A stretch of 64,000 bases of DNA. It comes from DATAAP01 sp041690495 (lineage in GTDB: Bacteria > Pseudomonadota > Alphaproteobacteria > CACIAM-22H2). How positions within the stretch are numbered: position 1 is the stretch's first letter; every line of letters starts with the position of its first letter. The stretch spans positions 186,001 to 250,000 of the forward strand of contig JAWLHE010000004.1 of NCBI GenBank assembly GCA_041690495.1, in the 5' to 3' direction. The notes under the pieces were generated by a model. The model was not told where the DNA came from. It did not search any database and worked only from the letters and a program-made list of their open reading frames with translations. Positions 50,680 through 58,788 of this stretch are shown piece after piece. Made by a program: the position numbers and the translations under genes.

Positions 50680-52611
50680 TCATTGCAGCCATCGAATACG
50701 CCTTCCCCCATGCACGCCGCCTTCTCCATCGTCCTGCCGCTGTTCGCGCTCATTCTGACCGGGTTCGTGTTCGCGCGCGCGAAGATCATCCCGCCCGACG
50801 GCGTCAGGGGAATCGGCGCGTTCGTCTACAACCTCGCCATTCCCGCCCTCCTGTTCCGCAGCATGGCGACCGGGCTGCCGCAGGGCGGCGCGGGGCTCGG
50901 CGTCGTCTATGCCTACTATCTCGGCGGCGCGATCGTCTTCGCCATGACCATGCTGATCGGCCGCGCCGCCTTCGGCCTCGGCCTCGCGAAGCAGGCGCTG
51001 ATGGCGATCACCGCCGTCTTCTCCAACGCGGTGCTGATCGGCATTCCGCTGGTGTTCACCGCGTTCCCGCGCGAGGGCCAGATCGCGGTGCTGCTGATCG
51101 CCAGCCTGCACACGCTGACCTTCGTGACGGCGGCGACGGTGCTGGTCGAGATCGGGCTCGGCCGCGGCGGCGGCATCGCCGGCACGGTCGGCGCGGTCGC
51201 CAAGAACCCGCTGCTGATCGCGGTGCTGGCCGGCACGGCGTGGAGTGCGGCGGGCCTTGCGATCCCCGCCCCGGTCGACACGTTCCTGCGCCTGCTCGCC
51301 GGTGCCGCCCCGCCCGCGGCGCTGTTCGCGCTCGGCGCCACGCTCGCCGCCTTCCGCATCGCCGGCGACCTGCGCGAGATCGCGACGATCACGGTGCTGA
51401 AGATGCTGGTGCATCCCGCGATCGTCTGGCTGCTCGCCGCGTATCTGTTCGAGCTCACCCCGACCGAGACCGCGGTCGCGGTGATCGTCGCCGCCCTGCC
51501 CTCGGGCGTGAACCCGTTCATCCTCGCCCAGCGCTACGAGCTCTACGTCCAGCGCGCCGCCTCCAGCGTGGTCATCACCACCGCGCTGTCGGTGGTGACG
51601 GCCGCCCTGCTGCTGGCCTGGTTCACCGGGTAATTCGCCAGCCGGATCAGGCTGTTTCACCGTTTCAGAAGGAAGGGCGGCGGCGTCCTCGGCCGCCGCG
51701 TCGGGCGCGAGGATGTGGCGCGGGAAGGCGCGCGCGCGATCGAGCTGGCGCCACGCCGTCGCGGTGGAGAGCCTGAGCCGTGCCGCGATCGCGCGCACCG
51801 ACAGGCCGGAGGCGTGCAGGCGCCAGATCAGGACCGCCTCCTCGTCGAAGGCGTCGATGCGGGTCCAGCGCGCGGCGCCGTCGCCCGTGTCGAGCCGCGC
51901 CTCGAAGCGCCGCACGGCGGGCCCGGCGAGGCTGCGCACCACCGAGAAATGCACCTGCACGCGGGCACCGTCGTCGGGCAGGAAGTCGGGCGGCCGGGTC
52001 AGCGACAGCACGAGGTCGGCGCGCTCGTCGAGGATGGCGGTCGCGGCGCGGCGCGGACCATCGACGACGAGCACGGCGACGCCGCGGCGGCGCAGGCTCT
52101 CGATCCACGGCGCGAAGGCCTGCATGCGCGCGGTGGCGCCGCGCCCGGTGGCGAGCGGCGAGACGACGCCGTCGAGCACGAGCAGGTCGAGCTCGGACGG
52201 CAGCAGGGTTTCCATCGCCGCGAGTCCCTCCTCGCTGCCGAGATCGGGCAGCCGCGTGCGCGCGGCCGAGAGCGTGCGCAGGGCGTCGGGCGCGCAGGCG
52301 CCGATGCCGGCGGCGGCGAGCCGTGCGCGCGCCCCGAGGGCGGTGAAGCGCAGCCCGGCATCGACATGGAGCACGCGCAGCGGCCGCGAAGCACGCCAGC
52401 CGAGCACCGCGCCGCCGCTCGCCGCGGCATAGGCGAGCGACAGCGCCAGCCAGCTCTTGCCGAGGCCGATCGCGCCACGGATCACGGTGAGCCCGCCTGC
52501 GGCGATGACCGGATCGACGAGGGCCGGCGGCTCCGGCGGTGCCGCCTCGACCGCGCGCGCGTCGAGCAGCACGCGCTCCTCCTCCGCCGCACGGCGGCGT
52601 GCGTTGGGCAT
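50680..52611 (-). CDS. AAA/RecA-like ATPase with C-terminal HTH, run-on 3' end
   Basis: A RepA-like (AAA_25) ATPase of the kind found in phage and plasmid modules. After a short leader MPNARRRAAEEERVLLDARAV, the P-loop is RGAIGLGKSWLALSLAYA near residue 45, with VLHVDAG and LDLLVLDGVVSPLATGRG as Walker B region. About residues 280-318 form a helix-turn-helix (GLSVRAIAARLRLSTATAWRQLDRARAF). AAGGAG precedes the ATG. No stop is met until 50680, giving 643 residues, but beyond about residue 326 the frame is antisense to the AEC gene and Gln/Arg/His-rich. The genuine protein is probably about 330 residues, its stop lost or shifted. Confidence 0.6.
   Translation of the reverse strand: MPNARRRAAEEERVLLDARAVEAAPPEPPALVDPVIAAGGLTVIRGAIGLGKSWLALSLAYAAASGGAVLGWRASRPLRVLHVDAGLRFTALGARARLAAAGIGACAPDALRTLSAARTRLPDLGSEEGLAAMETLLPSELDLLVLDGVVSPLATGRGATARMQAFAPWIESLRRRGVAVLVVDGPRRAATAILDERADLVLSLTRPPDFLPDDGARVQVHFSVVRSLAGPAVRRFEARLDTGDGAARWTRIDAFDEEAVLIWRLHASGLSVRAIAARLRLSTATAWRQLDRARAFPRHILAPDAAAEDAAALPSETVKQPDPAGELPGEPGQQQGGRHHRQRGGDDHAGGGALDVELVALGEDERVHARGQGGDDHRDRGLGRGELEQIRGEQPDDRGMHQHLQHRDRRDLAQVAGDAEGGERGAEREQRRGRGGTGEQAQERVDRGGDRKARRTPRRAGQHRDQQRVLGDRADRAGDAAAAAEPDLDQHRRRRHEGQRVQAGDQQHRDLALARERGEHQRNADQHRVGEDGGDRHQRLLREAEAEGGAADQHGHGEDDRAAEIVGIDDAEPRAALRQPGRHAAEQEGGNGEVVDERADSPDAVGRDDLRAREHEPGQNEREQRQDDGEGGVHGGRRIRWLQ
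50710..51633 (+). CDS. AEC-family transporter
   Basis: Auxin-efflux-carrier-type membrane protein of 307 residues with about ten TM helices. It starts MHAAFSIVLPLFALILTGF; family segments are LAIPALLFRSMA, FSNAVLIGIPLVFTAF and the C-terminal VAALPSGVNPFILAQRY. Bacterial AEC proteins export malate, malonate or similar acids; the substrate is unknown here. The antisense strand of this whole gene is open in one frame, which the AAA ATPase gene reads into. Confidence 0.88.
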   Translation: MHAAFSIVLPLFALILTGFVFARAKIIPPDGVRGIGAFVYNLAIPALLFRSMATGLPQGGAGLGVVYAYYLGGAIVFAMTMLIGRAAFGLGLAKQALMAITAVFSNAVLIGIPLVFTAFPREGQIAVLLIASLHTLTFVTAATVLVEIGLGRGGGIAGTVGAVAKNPLLIAVLAGTAWSAAGLAIPAPVDTFLRLLAGAAPPAALFALGATLAAFRIAGDLREIATITVLKMLVHPAIVWLLAAYLFELTPTETAVAVIVAALPSGVNPFILAQRYELYVQRAASSVVITTALSVVTAALLLAWFTG

Positions 52612-52977
52612 GGGGGTTCTCCTTGAGTGGAGGCCGCTATCGCGGCCATCCAATACAAAAAAGATTGCGTTGCCCGGGCCTGGCCCGGGCACCCATTCGA
52701 GTGCTTCAGACGACGCCGCCTCTTGCGGCGATACCGCCGTGGCCCCGCGGGCCCGCGGATCACGTCCGCGGGTGGCCCGCGGGTGACAGTAGAAGGACCG
52801 ACCGAACTTTCACTGTCATGCCCGGGCTACCCTCGGACTCGATCCGAGGGTCCGGGCACCCATTGCGGTGGCGCAACGGAAGCCAATGCTGAAGGATCGC
52901 TTGGACCCGCGGGCCCTCGGCTCACGTCCGAGGGTGGTCCGCGGGTGACAGTGAAGCGTGAGACGTCTGGAGAGGGC
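52612..52977. repeat. REP-like palindrome cluster A (four units)
   Basis: Four imperfect palindromes at about 52671-52698, 52745-52787, 52813-52864 and 52905-52951. Units have outer arms of GCCCGGGC or CCCGCGGG type, an inner stem such as CTCGGACT-CGATCCGAGG, and ends reading GTCATG or GGTGACAGT. Between them lies only spacer; no gene is seen. Confidence 0.75.
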
Positions 52978-53265
52978 CTACTTCGTGATCTCGTCGTAGA
53001 GATCGGCCCAGTCGGGATTGTCCTCCTCAATCAGCGCCACCTTCCAGGCGCGCTTCCAGTGCTTCATGGTCCGCTCGCGCTGGAGCGCCGAATGCACGTT
53101 CTCGGTGCTTTCGAACCAGACCAGCCGATGGACCCCGTAGCTCTTCGTGAAGCCGTCAACGACGCCCTCCTTGTGCTCCCACACGCGTCGCACGAGATCG
53201 TTCGTCACGCCGATATAAAGCGTGCCGTTGCGCCGACTCGCGAGCATGTAGACGTAGTACGGCAT
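52978..53265 (-). CDS. GIY-YIG nuclease family protein
   Basis: A 95-residue single-domain GIY-YIG (URI-type) protein: YYVYMLASRRNGTLYIGVTNDLVRRVWEHK (residues 3-32, with YVYM and YIG motifs and catalytic Arg25-26) and YDEITK near the end; Glu in FESTENVHSALQRERTMKHWKR (about 51-72). Such stand-alone nucleases are common beside mobile DNA. It is embedded between two clusters of REP-like palindromes. Confidence 0.92.
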   Translation of the reverse strand: MPYYVYMLASRRNGTLYIGVTNDLVRRVWEHKEGVVDGFTKSYGVHRLVWFESTENVHSALQRERTMKHWKRAWKVALIEEDNPDWADLYDEITK

Positions 53266-53334
53266 GCGGCGAGCGGAGCGGACGCAGGTGCCCGGGTCAA
53301 GCGCGGACTGATCTCATCCGCAGGTCCTCTCGCC

Positions 53335-53690
53335 CTATTGCTGTCATGCCCGGGCCATCCTCGGACCCGATCCGAGGGCCCGGGCATCCATTCAGGTGGT
53401 CCGGAAGGTGCCGTCTCTTTTGGCAACACTGCCATGGACCCGCGGATCAAGCCCGCGGGTGACAGTAGAAGGACCGACCAAACCTTCACTGTCATGCCCG
53501 GGCCATCCTCGGACCCGATCCGAGGGCCCGGGCATGACAGTGTGATTTAGGTCAGCACTTTCACTGTCACCCGCGGACTTGATCCGCGGGTCCACGGCGA
53601 TCTCGCCATGAGAACCAATCGCCTGCCGAACCGCCTGAATGGATGTCCGGGCCGTCGGCTCACGCCCGCGGGTGGCCCGCGGGAGGCAAT
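53335..53690. repeat. REP-like palindrome cluster B (five units)
   Basis: Units at about 53342-53393, 53436-53466, 53488-53541, 53562-53594 and 53641-53683. The third is nearly a perfect palindrome, with outer arms CACTGTCATGCCCGGGCC and GGCCCGGGCATGACAGTG around TCGGACCCGATCCGA. Single- and double-stem forms occur. No gene is recognised in this stretch. Confidence 0.8.
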
Positions 53691-53710
53691 GAAAGCGATC
53701 GTCCAAGTCC

Positions 53711-53793
53711 AAAAGCAAAGCGCCCGGCACGGGAGGTCCGTCCGGGCGCATCTTGCCGCCCCCGAGTAGACGCCCGGACGGCGGCCGGGTCAA
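53711..53793 (-). ncRNA. Putative tiny RNA, leftward unit of a divergent pair
   Basis: Minus strand: TTGACC (53793-53788), 17-base spacer, TCTACT (53770-53765), 11 bases, AGATGCGCCCG (53753-53743), then hairpin GCGCCCGG/CCGGGCGC (53749-53742 and 53727-53720) with an ACCTCCC-containing loop and TTTGCTTTT. The predicted RNA is about 45-50 nt. The CUCCC loop resembles anti-ribosome-site loops of alphaproteobacterial small RNAs. No gene is served by this terminator. Transcription is inferred from the motifs only. Confidence 0.4.
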
Positions 53794-53812
53794 GACGGCG
53801 CGATTCAGTGCC

Positions 53813-53895
53813 TTGACGGAGGGGCGATTCCGTCGTCTATTTCCGCCCGGACAGATGCGCCCGCGCGCCGAGAAGGCCGCGGGCGTTTTCTTTTT
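53813..53895 (+). ncRNA. Putative tiny RNA, rightward unit of a divergent pair
   Basis: Plus strand: TTGACG (53813-53818), 17-base spacer, TCTATT (53836-53841), 11 bases, AGATGCGCCCG (53853-53863), then hairpin CGCCCGCG/CGCGGGCG (53858-53865 and 53878-53885) and TTTTCTTTTT. Every distance matches the leftward unit, and the two -35 boxes are 19 bases apart. A short transcript of about 45-50 nt is predicted. It could instead be one arm of a decayed inverted-repeat element. Confidence 0.4.
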
Positions 53896-53928
53896 GAAGT
53901 TCCCAGCATCGCTACGGCGGCGCGCCCC

Positions 53929-54190
53929 TCACCCGCATGTCAATTGACATGCGCCTCTCCCGCAGGCGGGAGAGGGTTTCAGGCGCGCCTCGTTGCTTAC
54001 TTTCATTTGCTTGCGGCGTCCGTAAAGGCCACTGGGCCGCGCCCCTTCTCTCGCCTGCGGGAGAAGGCGGGCGATGAGGGCACCGTCTCCGCGCGGGCAA
54101 GTGCCGGCCGGCACTGGTGATTGTGGAGACGGTGCCCCTCACCCGCCCATGGCCTTCGGCCATGGGCCCCTCCCTGTCCCAAGGGAGAGG
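53929..54190. repeat. Palindrome-rich intergenic stretch upstream of the terminase gene
   Basis: Contains GCATGTCAATTGACATGC (53935-53952, perfect), CCTCTCCCGC-AG-GCGGGAGAGG (53954-53975), an inverted pair GAGGGCACCGTCTCC (about 54076) and GGAGACGGTGCCCCTC (about 54125), and GCCCATGGCC-TTC-GGCCATGGGC near 54147-54169. No gene seen. It differs from the REP-like units nearby. Confidence 0.65.
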
Positions 54191-54213
54191 GGAATCAGAA
54201 CAAGGACCCTGAC

Positions 54214-55689
54214 ATGAGCGAATCGGCGAACTGGGCGCCCGCGCTGGCGTATACGCGGCGCATGCGCGCCCGCGACGCGGGCGCGGAGGAAGAGCCGACG
54301 TGCGAGAGCGCGCCGGCCGCTGTCGGCGCGAGCGACCGCGAACCCGACTCCCCGTCCCTCCTCTCGACCTACGCGCCGTACCCGAAGCAGGCGGCCTTTC
54401 ACGCGGCCGGCGCCGCGCATCGCGAACGCCTGTTCCTCGCCGGCAACCAGCTCGGCAAGACGACGGGGGGTGCTGCGGAGCTGGCGATGCACCTGACCGG
54501 CGCCTATCCGCCGTGGTGGACGGGGCGGCGGTGGGCGCGCGCGGTCAACGCCTGGGCCGGCGGGCCGACGGCGGAGACGACGCGCGACAACGTGCAGCGC
54601 ATGCTGCTCGGCCGGCCCGGCGAGAGCGGCACGGGCATGATCCCGCGCGCCGCCATCGCCGAGACCGCGGCGGCGCGCGGCATCGCCGACGCGTGCGACT
54701 ATGTCCGCGTGCGGCATCCAAGCGGCGGCACCTCGTTCCTCAAGTTCAAGAGCTACGACCAGGGCCGCCTGCGCTGGCAGGGCGAGACGGTCGATTACGT
54801 GTGGTTCGACGAGGAGCCGCCGCCCGAGATCTACAGCGAGGGCCTGACGCGGACCAACGCGACCGGCGGGCTCGCCGTGCTCACCTGCACGCCGCTGCTC
54901 GGCATGACGCAGGTGATCGGCCGCTTTCTCACGACCGCGTCGCCGGACCGGCACGTCACGCAGATGACGATCGACGACGCGCCGCATTACGCGCCGGAGG
55001 AGCGCGCGCGCATCGTCGCATCCTACGCGCCGCACGAGCGCGAGGCGCGGACGATGGGCATTCCGTCGCTCGGCGCCGGCCGCGTGTTCCCGGTGGAGGA
55101 AGCCGGCTTGCGCGAACCCGCGTTCCGCATTCCGCCGCACTGGGCGCGCATCGCCGGGCTCGATTTCGGCTGGGACCACCCGACCGCTTCGGTGTGGCTG
55201 GCGTGGGACCGCGAGGCCGACGCGGTCCACGTCTATGACTGCTATCGCCTGCGCGAGGAGACGCCGGTGGTGCATGCGGCGGCGCTGCGCGCGCGGGGCG
55301 ACTGGATTCCGGTGGCGTGGCCGCAGGACGGGCTGCAGCACGACAAGGGCTCGGGCACCGCGCTGGCCGAGCAGTACCGGCGCCAGGGCGTGCCGATGCT
55401 GCCCATGCACGCGCAGTTCGCGGACGGCAGCACCGGCCTCGAGGCCGGGCTCGCCGACATGCTCGACCGCATGAAGACCGGGCGGCTGAAGGTGGCCGAG
55501 CACCTGGCCGAGTGGTGGCAGGAGTTCCGCCTCTATCACCGCCGGGACGGCCGCGTGGTGAAGGAGCAGGACGACCTGCTCAGCGCCACGCGCTATGCGC
55601 TGATGATGCTGCGGTTCGCGAAGGCGGAGCCGGCGCCGGGGAAGGGGTTCAACAGGAAGATCGTGTATCCGGAGACGGGGTGGATGTGA
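54214..55689 (+). CDS. Orphan phage-type large terminase subunit
   Basis: DNA-packaging motor of 491 residues, Terminase_6-like. ATPase domain: LYAPYPKQAAFH-type entry (TYAPYPKQAAFHAAG), Walker A FLAGNQLGKTT near residue 72, Walker B DYVWFDEEPPP near 200, and coupling segment VLTCTPLLGMTQV. Nuclease domain from about 310: IAGLDFGWDHPTASVWLAWD holds the first Asp. AAGGA lies before MSESANWAPALAY. No small terminase, portal, capsid or tail gene is nearby, so it is a prophage remnant or an independently kept gene. A decayed copy of its 3' end lies at 56200-56325. Confidence 0.88.
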   Translation: MSESANWAPALAYTRRMRARDAGAEEEPTCESAPAAVGASDREPDSPSLLSTYAPYPKQAAFHAAGAAHRERLFLAGNQLGKTTGGAAELAMHLTGAYPPWWTGRRWARAVNAWAGGPTAETTRDNVQRMLLGRPGESGTGMIPRAAIAETAAARGIADACDYVRVRHPSGGTSFLKFKSYDQGRLRWQGETVDYVWFDEEPPPEIYSEGLTRTNATGGLAVLTCTPLLGMTQVIGRFLTTASPDRHVTQMTIDDAPHYAPEERARIVASYAPHEREARTMGIPSLGAGRVFPVEEAGLREPAFRIPPHWARIAGLDFGWDHPTASVWLAWDREADAVHVYDCYRLREETPVVHAAALRARGDWIPVAWPQDGLQHDKGSGTALAEQYRRQGVPMLPMHAQFADGSTGLEAGLADMLDRMKTGRLKVAEHLAEWWQEFRLYHRRDGRVVKEQDDLLSATRYALMMLRFAKAEPAPGKGFNRKIVYPETGWM

Positions 55690-55805
55690 GCGGACGCACC
55701 GGCCAAAAGGCGATTGGACCGGCACGCGGATCGGGTCCAGAATTGCCGCGGTCGCGATGGCGGGCGGTGCGGACTCCGCCCGGGACCGGTACGAGGAGAC
55801 GCCCC

Positions 55806-56177
55806 ATGCGCAACCTGATCACGCTGTCGGTCGCGGTCGCGCTTTCCGCGGCGGCATCGCCGGCGCAGGCGGAAACGCATATTTCCGACTACGCCGGCGT
55901 CTCGTACGGCACCGGCCCCGGCAATTGCTCGTCCTACCTGATGTTCGTCGAGATCACCGTCAGCGGCAACGACGTCAGGGGCGTGTTCCAGCAGACAGAC
56001 CGCACCAAGCGCCATTTCAAGGCGACGCGCGACGCGTCAGGCGCGTTCAAGACCCAGGCCGTGGTCGGCGGCGGCGGCAGGATGAATGTCAGCGGAACGC
56101 TGCGCCCGGACGGCGGAGACGTGCTGTTCGAGGGGTATTGCCGGTTCGAGACGCGACTGGCGAAGAGGCAGGAGTAA
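55806..56177 (+). CDS. Small secreted hypothetical protein
   Basis: A 123-residue exported protein: signal peptide 1-22 (MRNLITLSVAVALSAAASPAQA) then a mature domain of beta character with two Cys (GNCSSYLMF, EGYCRFETR) that could pair. GAGGAG precedes the ATG. No family recognised. It lies between the terminase gene and the decayed copy of the terminase 3' end. Confidence 0.65.
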   Translation: MRNLITLSVAVALSAAASPAQAETHISDYAGVSYGTGPGNCSSYLMFVEITVSGNDVRGVFQQTDRTKRHFKATRDASGAFKTQAVVGGGGRMNVSGTLRPDGGDVLFEGYCRFETRLAKRQE

Positions 56178-56199
56178 TAGCCCGCTATCACGGGTGCGC

Positions 56200-56325
56200 C
56201 TATCACCGCAAGGAGGCCGGGCGATGAAGATGAGCTGAATGCCTTGCTACGTGCTGATGATGCCGCGGGTTGCGAAGCCGGAGTCAGCGCCGGGCAAAAG
56301 GGGACAACATGGGGGTGGCGTGAGC
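56200..56325 (+). pseudogene. Decayed copy of the terminase 3' end
   Basis: TATCACCGCAAGGAGGCCGGGCGATGAAG at the left and TGCTACGTGCTGATGATGCC downstream (listed in pieces) match the terminase gene around 55536-55692. The translation CYVLMMPRVAKPESAPGKRG parallels RYALMMLRFAKAEPAPGKGF of the terminase (residues about 463-482), ending GGGV near a TGA as GWM-TGA does there. A 24-base or so deletion and a frame break separate the YHR and YVLMM parts. Confidence 0.6.
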
Positions 56326-56354
56326 GCCGGTGTTTGCATTGAGTGTTAAGTGGT

Positions 56355-56870
56355 TTAACTGGGCAGGACTCCACGAAAAATATCTTTATACTCGCGCTCG
56401 AAAAGTCTGCGCGGCTTGAACCCCGGAAAAGCTGCGTTTCTATATCCTCTCCAATCCCCTGTTCGCATCTCAACGTCGCGAATCTTGCCGTCGAAGTACC
56501 TTTGTATCCCTTCGTCTCTGATAATCTGCATGCCCGTTTCTAGGTCTTCGATGGCGCACACCGAGTATGGCATGGCAGCCAAGATTTCAGTCGAGACACC
56601 GGCCTCACTGAGCTTTTGAGATACTGCGTCGGCCAGTCGACCTAACATCGCCCCGCCAAATAGGTGCCAGTTCTCCATTGTCACGACGGTTGGATAGATT
56701 TTCCGATCCGCGACGAACGGAAAGTGTGGGTATAAATTGTTCAAGTAATCTTGGATCGTCCTATACAATTGAACCACTGCATCCGCCATCTGCGATATGT
56801 CGGACTCAAGTGCAGTCAGGTCCTCCAAAGCGGTTTTTGCGCTCCAAGACAAGCGCTTGGGGGCACACAC
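56355..56870 (-). CDS. Hypothetical protein, probably the C-terminal part of a frameshifted gene
   Basis: A 171-residue product (GTG start) with no recognised family, of lower GC than its surroundings: helical LESDISQMADAVVQLYRTIQDYLNN then ENWHLFGGAMLGRLADAVSQKLSEAG. Upstream on the same strand another frame (about 56871-57012) reads QDQVVALSLPASRAIMVPVLF and ALATRYSVDVNHSGVC, and joins this frame smoothly if one C is removed from a CCCCC run near 56862. The original gene was probably longer and is truncated at its 5' end by the next gene region. Confidence 0.5.
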   Translation of the reverse strand: MCAPKRLSWSAKTALEDLTALESDISQMADAVVQLYRTIQDYLNNLYPHFPFVADRKIYPTVVTMENWHLFGGAMLGRLADAVSQKLSEAGVSTEILAAMPYSVCAIEDLETGMQIIRDEGIQRYFDGKIRDVEMRTGDWRGYRNAAFPGFKPRRLFEREYKDIFRGVLPS

Positions 56871-57071
56871 CGGAGTGATTTACGTCAACGGAATATCTGG
56901 TGGCGAGCGCCTCGGCGGCGTCGCCAAGTGCGCACTGGTTGTCGAAGAGTACAGGCACCATGATCGCGCGGCTCGCGGGCAGGCTGAGCGCCACGACTTG
57001 ATCTTGCAACCTTGAGTGATATGCTCTTCCTGCCGCCAGTGAGAACCAAGAGAAGGCGGCCGGGAGGAATA

Positions 57072-57803
57072 ATGAATCGACTTCTCGGGGCCTTGTTGGC
57101 CTTGACCGCGGTCCTGGGCTGGTCTCAGCAAGGCCTGGCCGCCGCGATAACGCTCCTGAATACGTTTCCTGCGCCAAGCCGTCCCTATGGCCCCGACGCT
57201 GGCCTATTTGCCGAGGGATCGGCCATGCGCGAAATAGCCGTTCCATTTACCGTGCATGCGCCCGGACGCATTACAGAGATTGCGACAGGCATCGATCTGC
57301 TCGGGTTCGGCGCGTTTTGCATGGGGATACGCTTGTCGGTTGTCAGCACTTCTACTTTGCATACCACTCCCCCGTTTGAGTTTGGCGGAATTGAGATCAT
57401 AGGCTTAAGGGAGGAGCCCGAGCTGCCTTGCAGCGATAAGCCATATATCAAGCGTGCAGACGTCGAACTTCCGCTGGCGTTCTCTGATTTGAACTGGTTC
57501 GTCGAACGCGGCGAATACTGGCTGGTCGCGACTTTCATCGGCGACCTCATTGATTCACGCTGGCTCACGAACCCGGAGATCGTGTCCGACGAGTGGGCTA
57601 TTCGCGGACTACGCTGTCCCAATCAAGGATGGTACTCGCCAAGCGAGTGCAACGGCGAGCCAGGCCCGATACCGGTTGCTCGGATCATGTTTGAGCCTGG
57701 GATCAGAGTGCCCGAACCAGACTCTCTGCCGACCGGTTTTGCGGCCCTGGTCCTAGCTGGCTTGTTTTGTCATAGGAAGCGCGGTCGAGAAGCTGCGGTC
57801 TGA
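57072..57803 (+). CDS. PEP-CTERM sorting-domain protein
   Basis: A 243-residue exported protein: signal peptide 1-24 (RLLGALLALTAVLGWSQQGLAAA core), a beta-rich mature domain with four Cys, and a C-terminal PEP-CTERM tail: VPEPDSLPTGFAALVLAGLF followed by the basic CHRKRGREAAV. Proteins of this type are processed by exosortase and tied to exopolysaccharide; neither exosortase nor polymer genes are in the window. GGAGG precedes the ATG. Lower GC and the isolated position suggest transfer. Confidence 0.82.
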   Translation: MNRLLGALLALTAVLGWSQQGLAAAITLLNTFPAPSRPYGPDAGLFAEGSAMREIAVPFTVHAPGRITEIATGIDLLGFGAFCMGIRLSVVSTSTLHTTPPFEFGGIEIIGLREEPELPCSDKPYIKRADVELPLAFSDLNWFVERGEYWLVATFIGDLIDSRWLTNPEIVSDEWAIRGLRCPNQGWYSPSECNGEPGPIPVARIMFEPGIRVPEPDSLPTGFAALVLAGLFCHRKRGREAAV

Positions 57804-57929
57804 CTTGGGCGATAGCGCATAGGCTGGTGTCGACCCAGGTCGGCGCCGGCCGGGGCTTCGCCCATCGGAACTAACGCTGGGATGTCCCGCCCTGTGGTAT
57901 GCTGGGCTACAGCAATCATGGGAGGGGAG

Positions 57930-58430
57930 ATGACAGCACCGGACAACGTACCACCTAGTTTTGAGCCTCTACCGCAAGACGGCTTTCGATCAAGCTTTGG
58001 CCCGCTTTACTGGAAGTAAGTTGCGGGCGAGTTCATCGCAATTCTCAAGCCACACCACTGCTTGAACGCGATCGAAGGGGTGCCACTAAAAAATGACTTC
58101 GCACATGGTAGCTACCTGGCCTGTGTACTGGACCATGCCATGGCGGCGACCATGAGGCCGCATTTCGGGGGAGAGCATTTTGCAAAGACCGATCGGCTTG
58201 AGCTCATCTACCGACGCCCGGTTCCTGCCGACAGCGGCAGCCTTTCCATCAAAGTCACGGATGTAAAGCCTCTCACTATTCATCCATCCCGCAAGGACGC
58301 AAGGCAGCTCGCCCGCATGAAGACTGTGTTGTACACGGCCTCCGCTGCGCTTTCGGCCGGCGGCAGGGAATGCGTTTTTGCAACGGGCGAATTTGCGCAG
58401 GAGCCAAGGGCCGACACAGTGGCGGGCTAG
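57930..58430 (+). pseudogene. PaaI-type hotdog thioesterase with in-frame TAA
   Basis: From a well-placed ATG (GGAGGGGAG upstream) the frame reads MTAPDNVPPSFEPLPQDGF and SSFGPLYWK, meets TAA at 58017-58019, then continues in the same frame as VAGEFIAILKPHHCLNAIEG, DFAHGSYLACVLDHAMA, LIYRRPVPADSG and ECVFATGEFAQ to 58430. The two halves together give a normal PaaI/hotdog thioesterase of about 166 residues. The usual GG-H-x2-G loop is altered (KNDFAHGSYLA). So the gene is broken by one stop codon, unless the base is a sequencing error. Confidence 0.75.
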
Positions 58431-58788
58431 CTTCGCTCCAGCGGTTTCCAGCAATGCGGAGCCGGCCCAATAGCGGCCAAGCGACTCGCGAAAATCTTGC
58501 CGCCCATGCGCCTTGGCCTGTCCGGGCTAGGGTAAGCGCGCACCAGCTCTGCCTGCAGATCCTGTCCGGCGCGCCGAGCCAGCGCGGGAGCCGGAGCCTG
58601 TGGCGGTGCGCCGGCTCGATCTGCTTGAGCAACTCGCCGCAGCGCCGGCGGTTCTGGACGTGGGGGGAAACAGAAGGCGGCTCACCTCGGTGTCCTGAAC
58701 TAAGGCAACGCTTGTACTAACCGCGCGATCGATGCTTCGCTATCCGCTCGCGAGTCCACGTTCGCATGCGAGCGACGCAAACTTTGCG
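58431..58788. other. Intergenic stretch, no gene recognised
   Basis: Open frames here (for example one at 58370-58720) have no family features, no ribosome site and an unusual amino-acid make-up. One plus-strand frame reads VAVRRLDLLEQLAAAPAVLDVGG, which might be a relic, but nothing more supports it. Confidence 0.45.

Noticed and set aside
52660..53690. CRISPR array
   Set aside because: Repeats are palindromic, of varying length and orientation, with irregular spacing and no cas genes.
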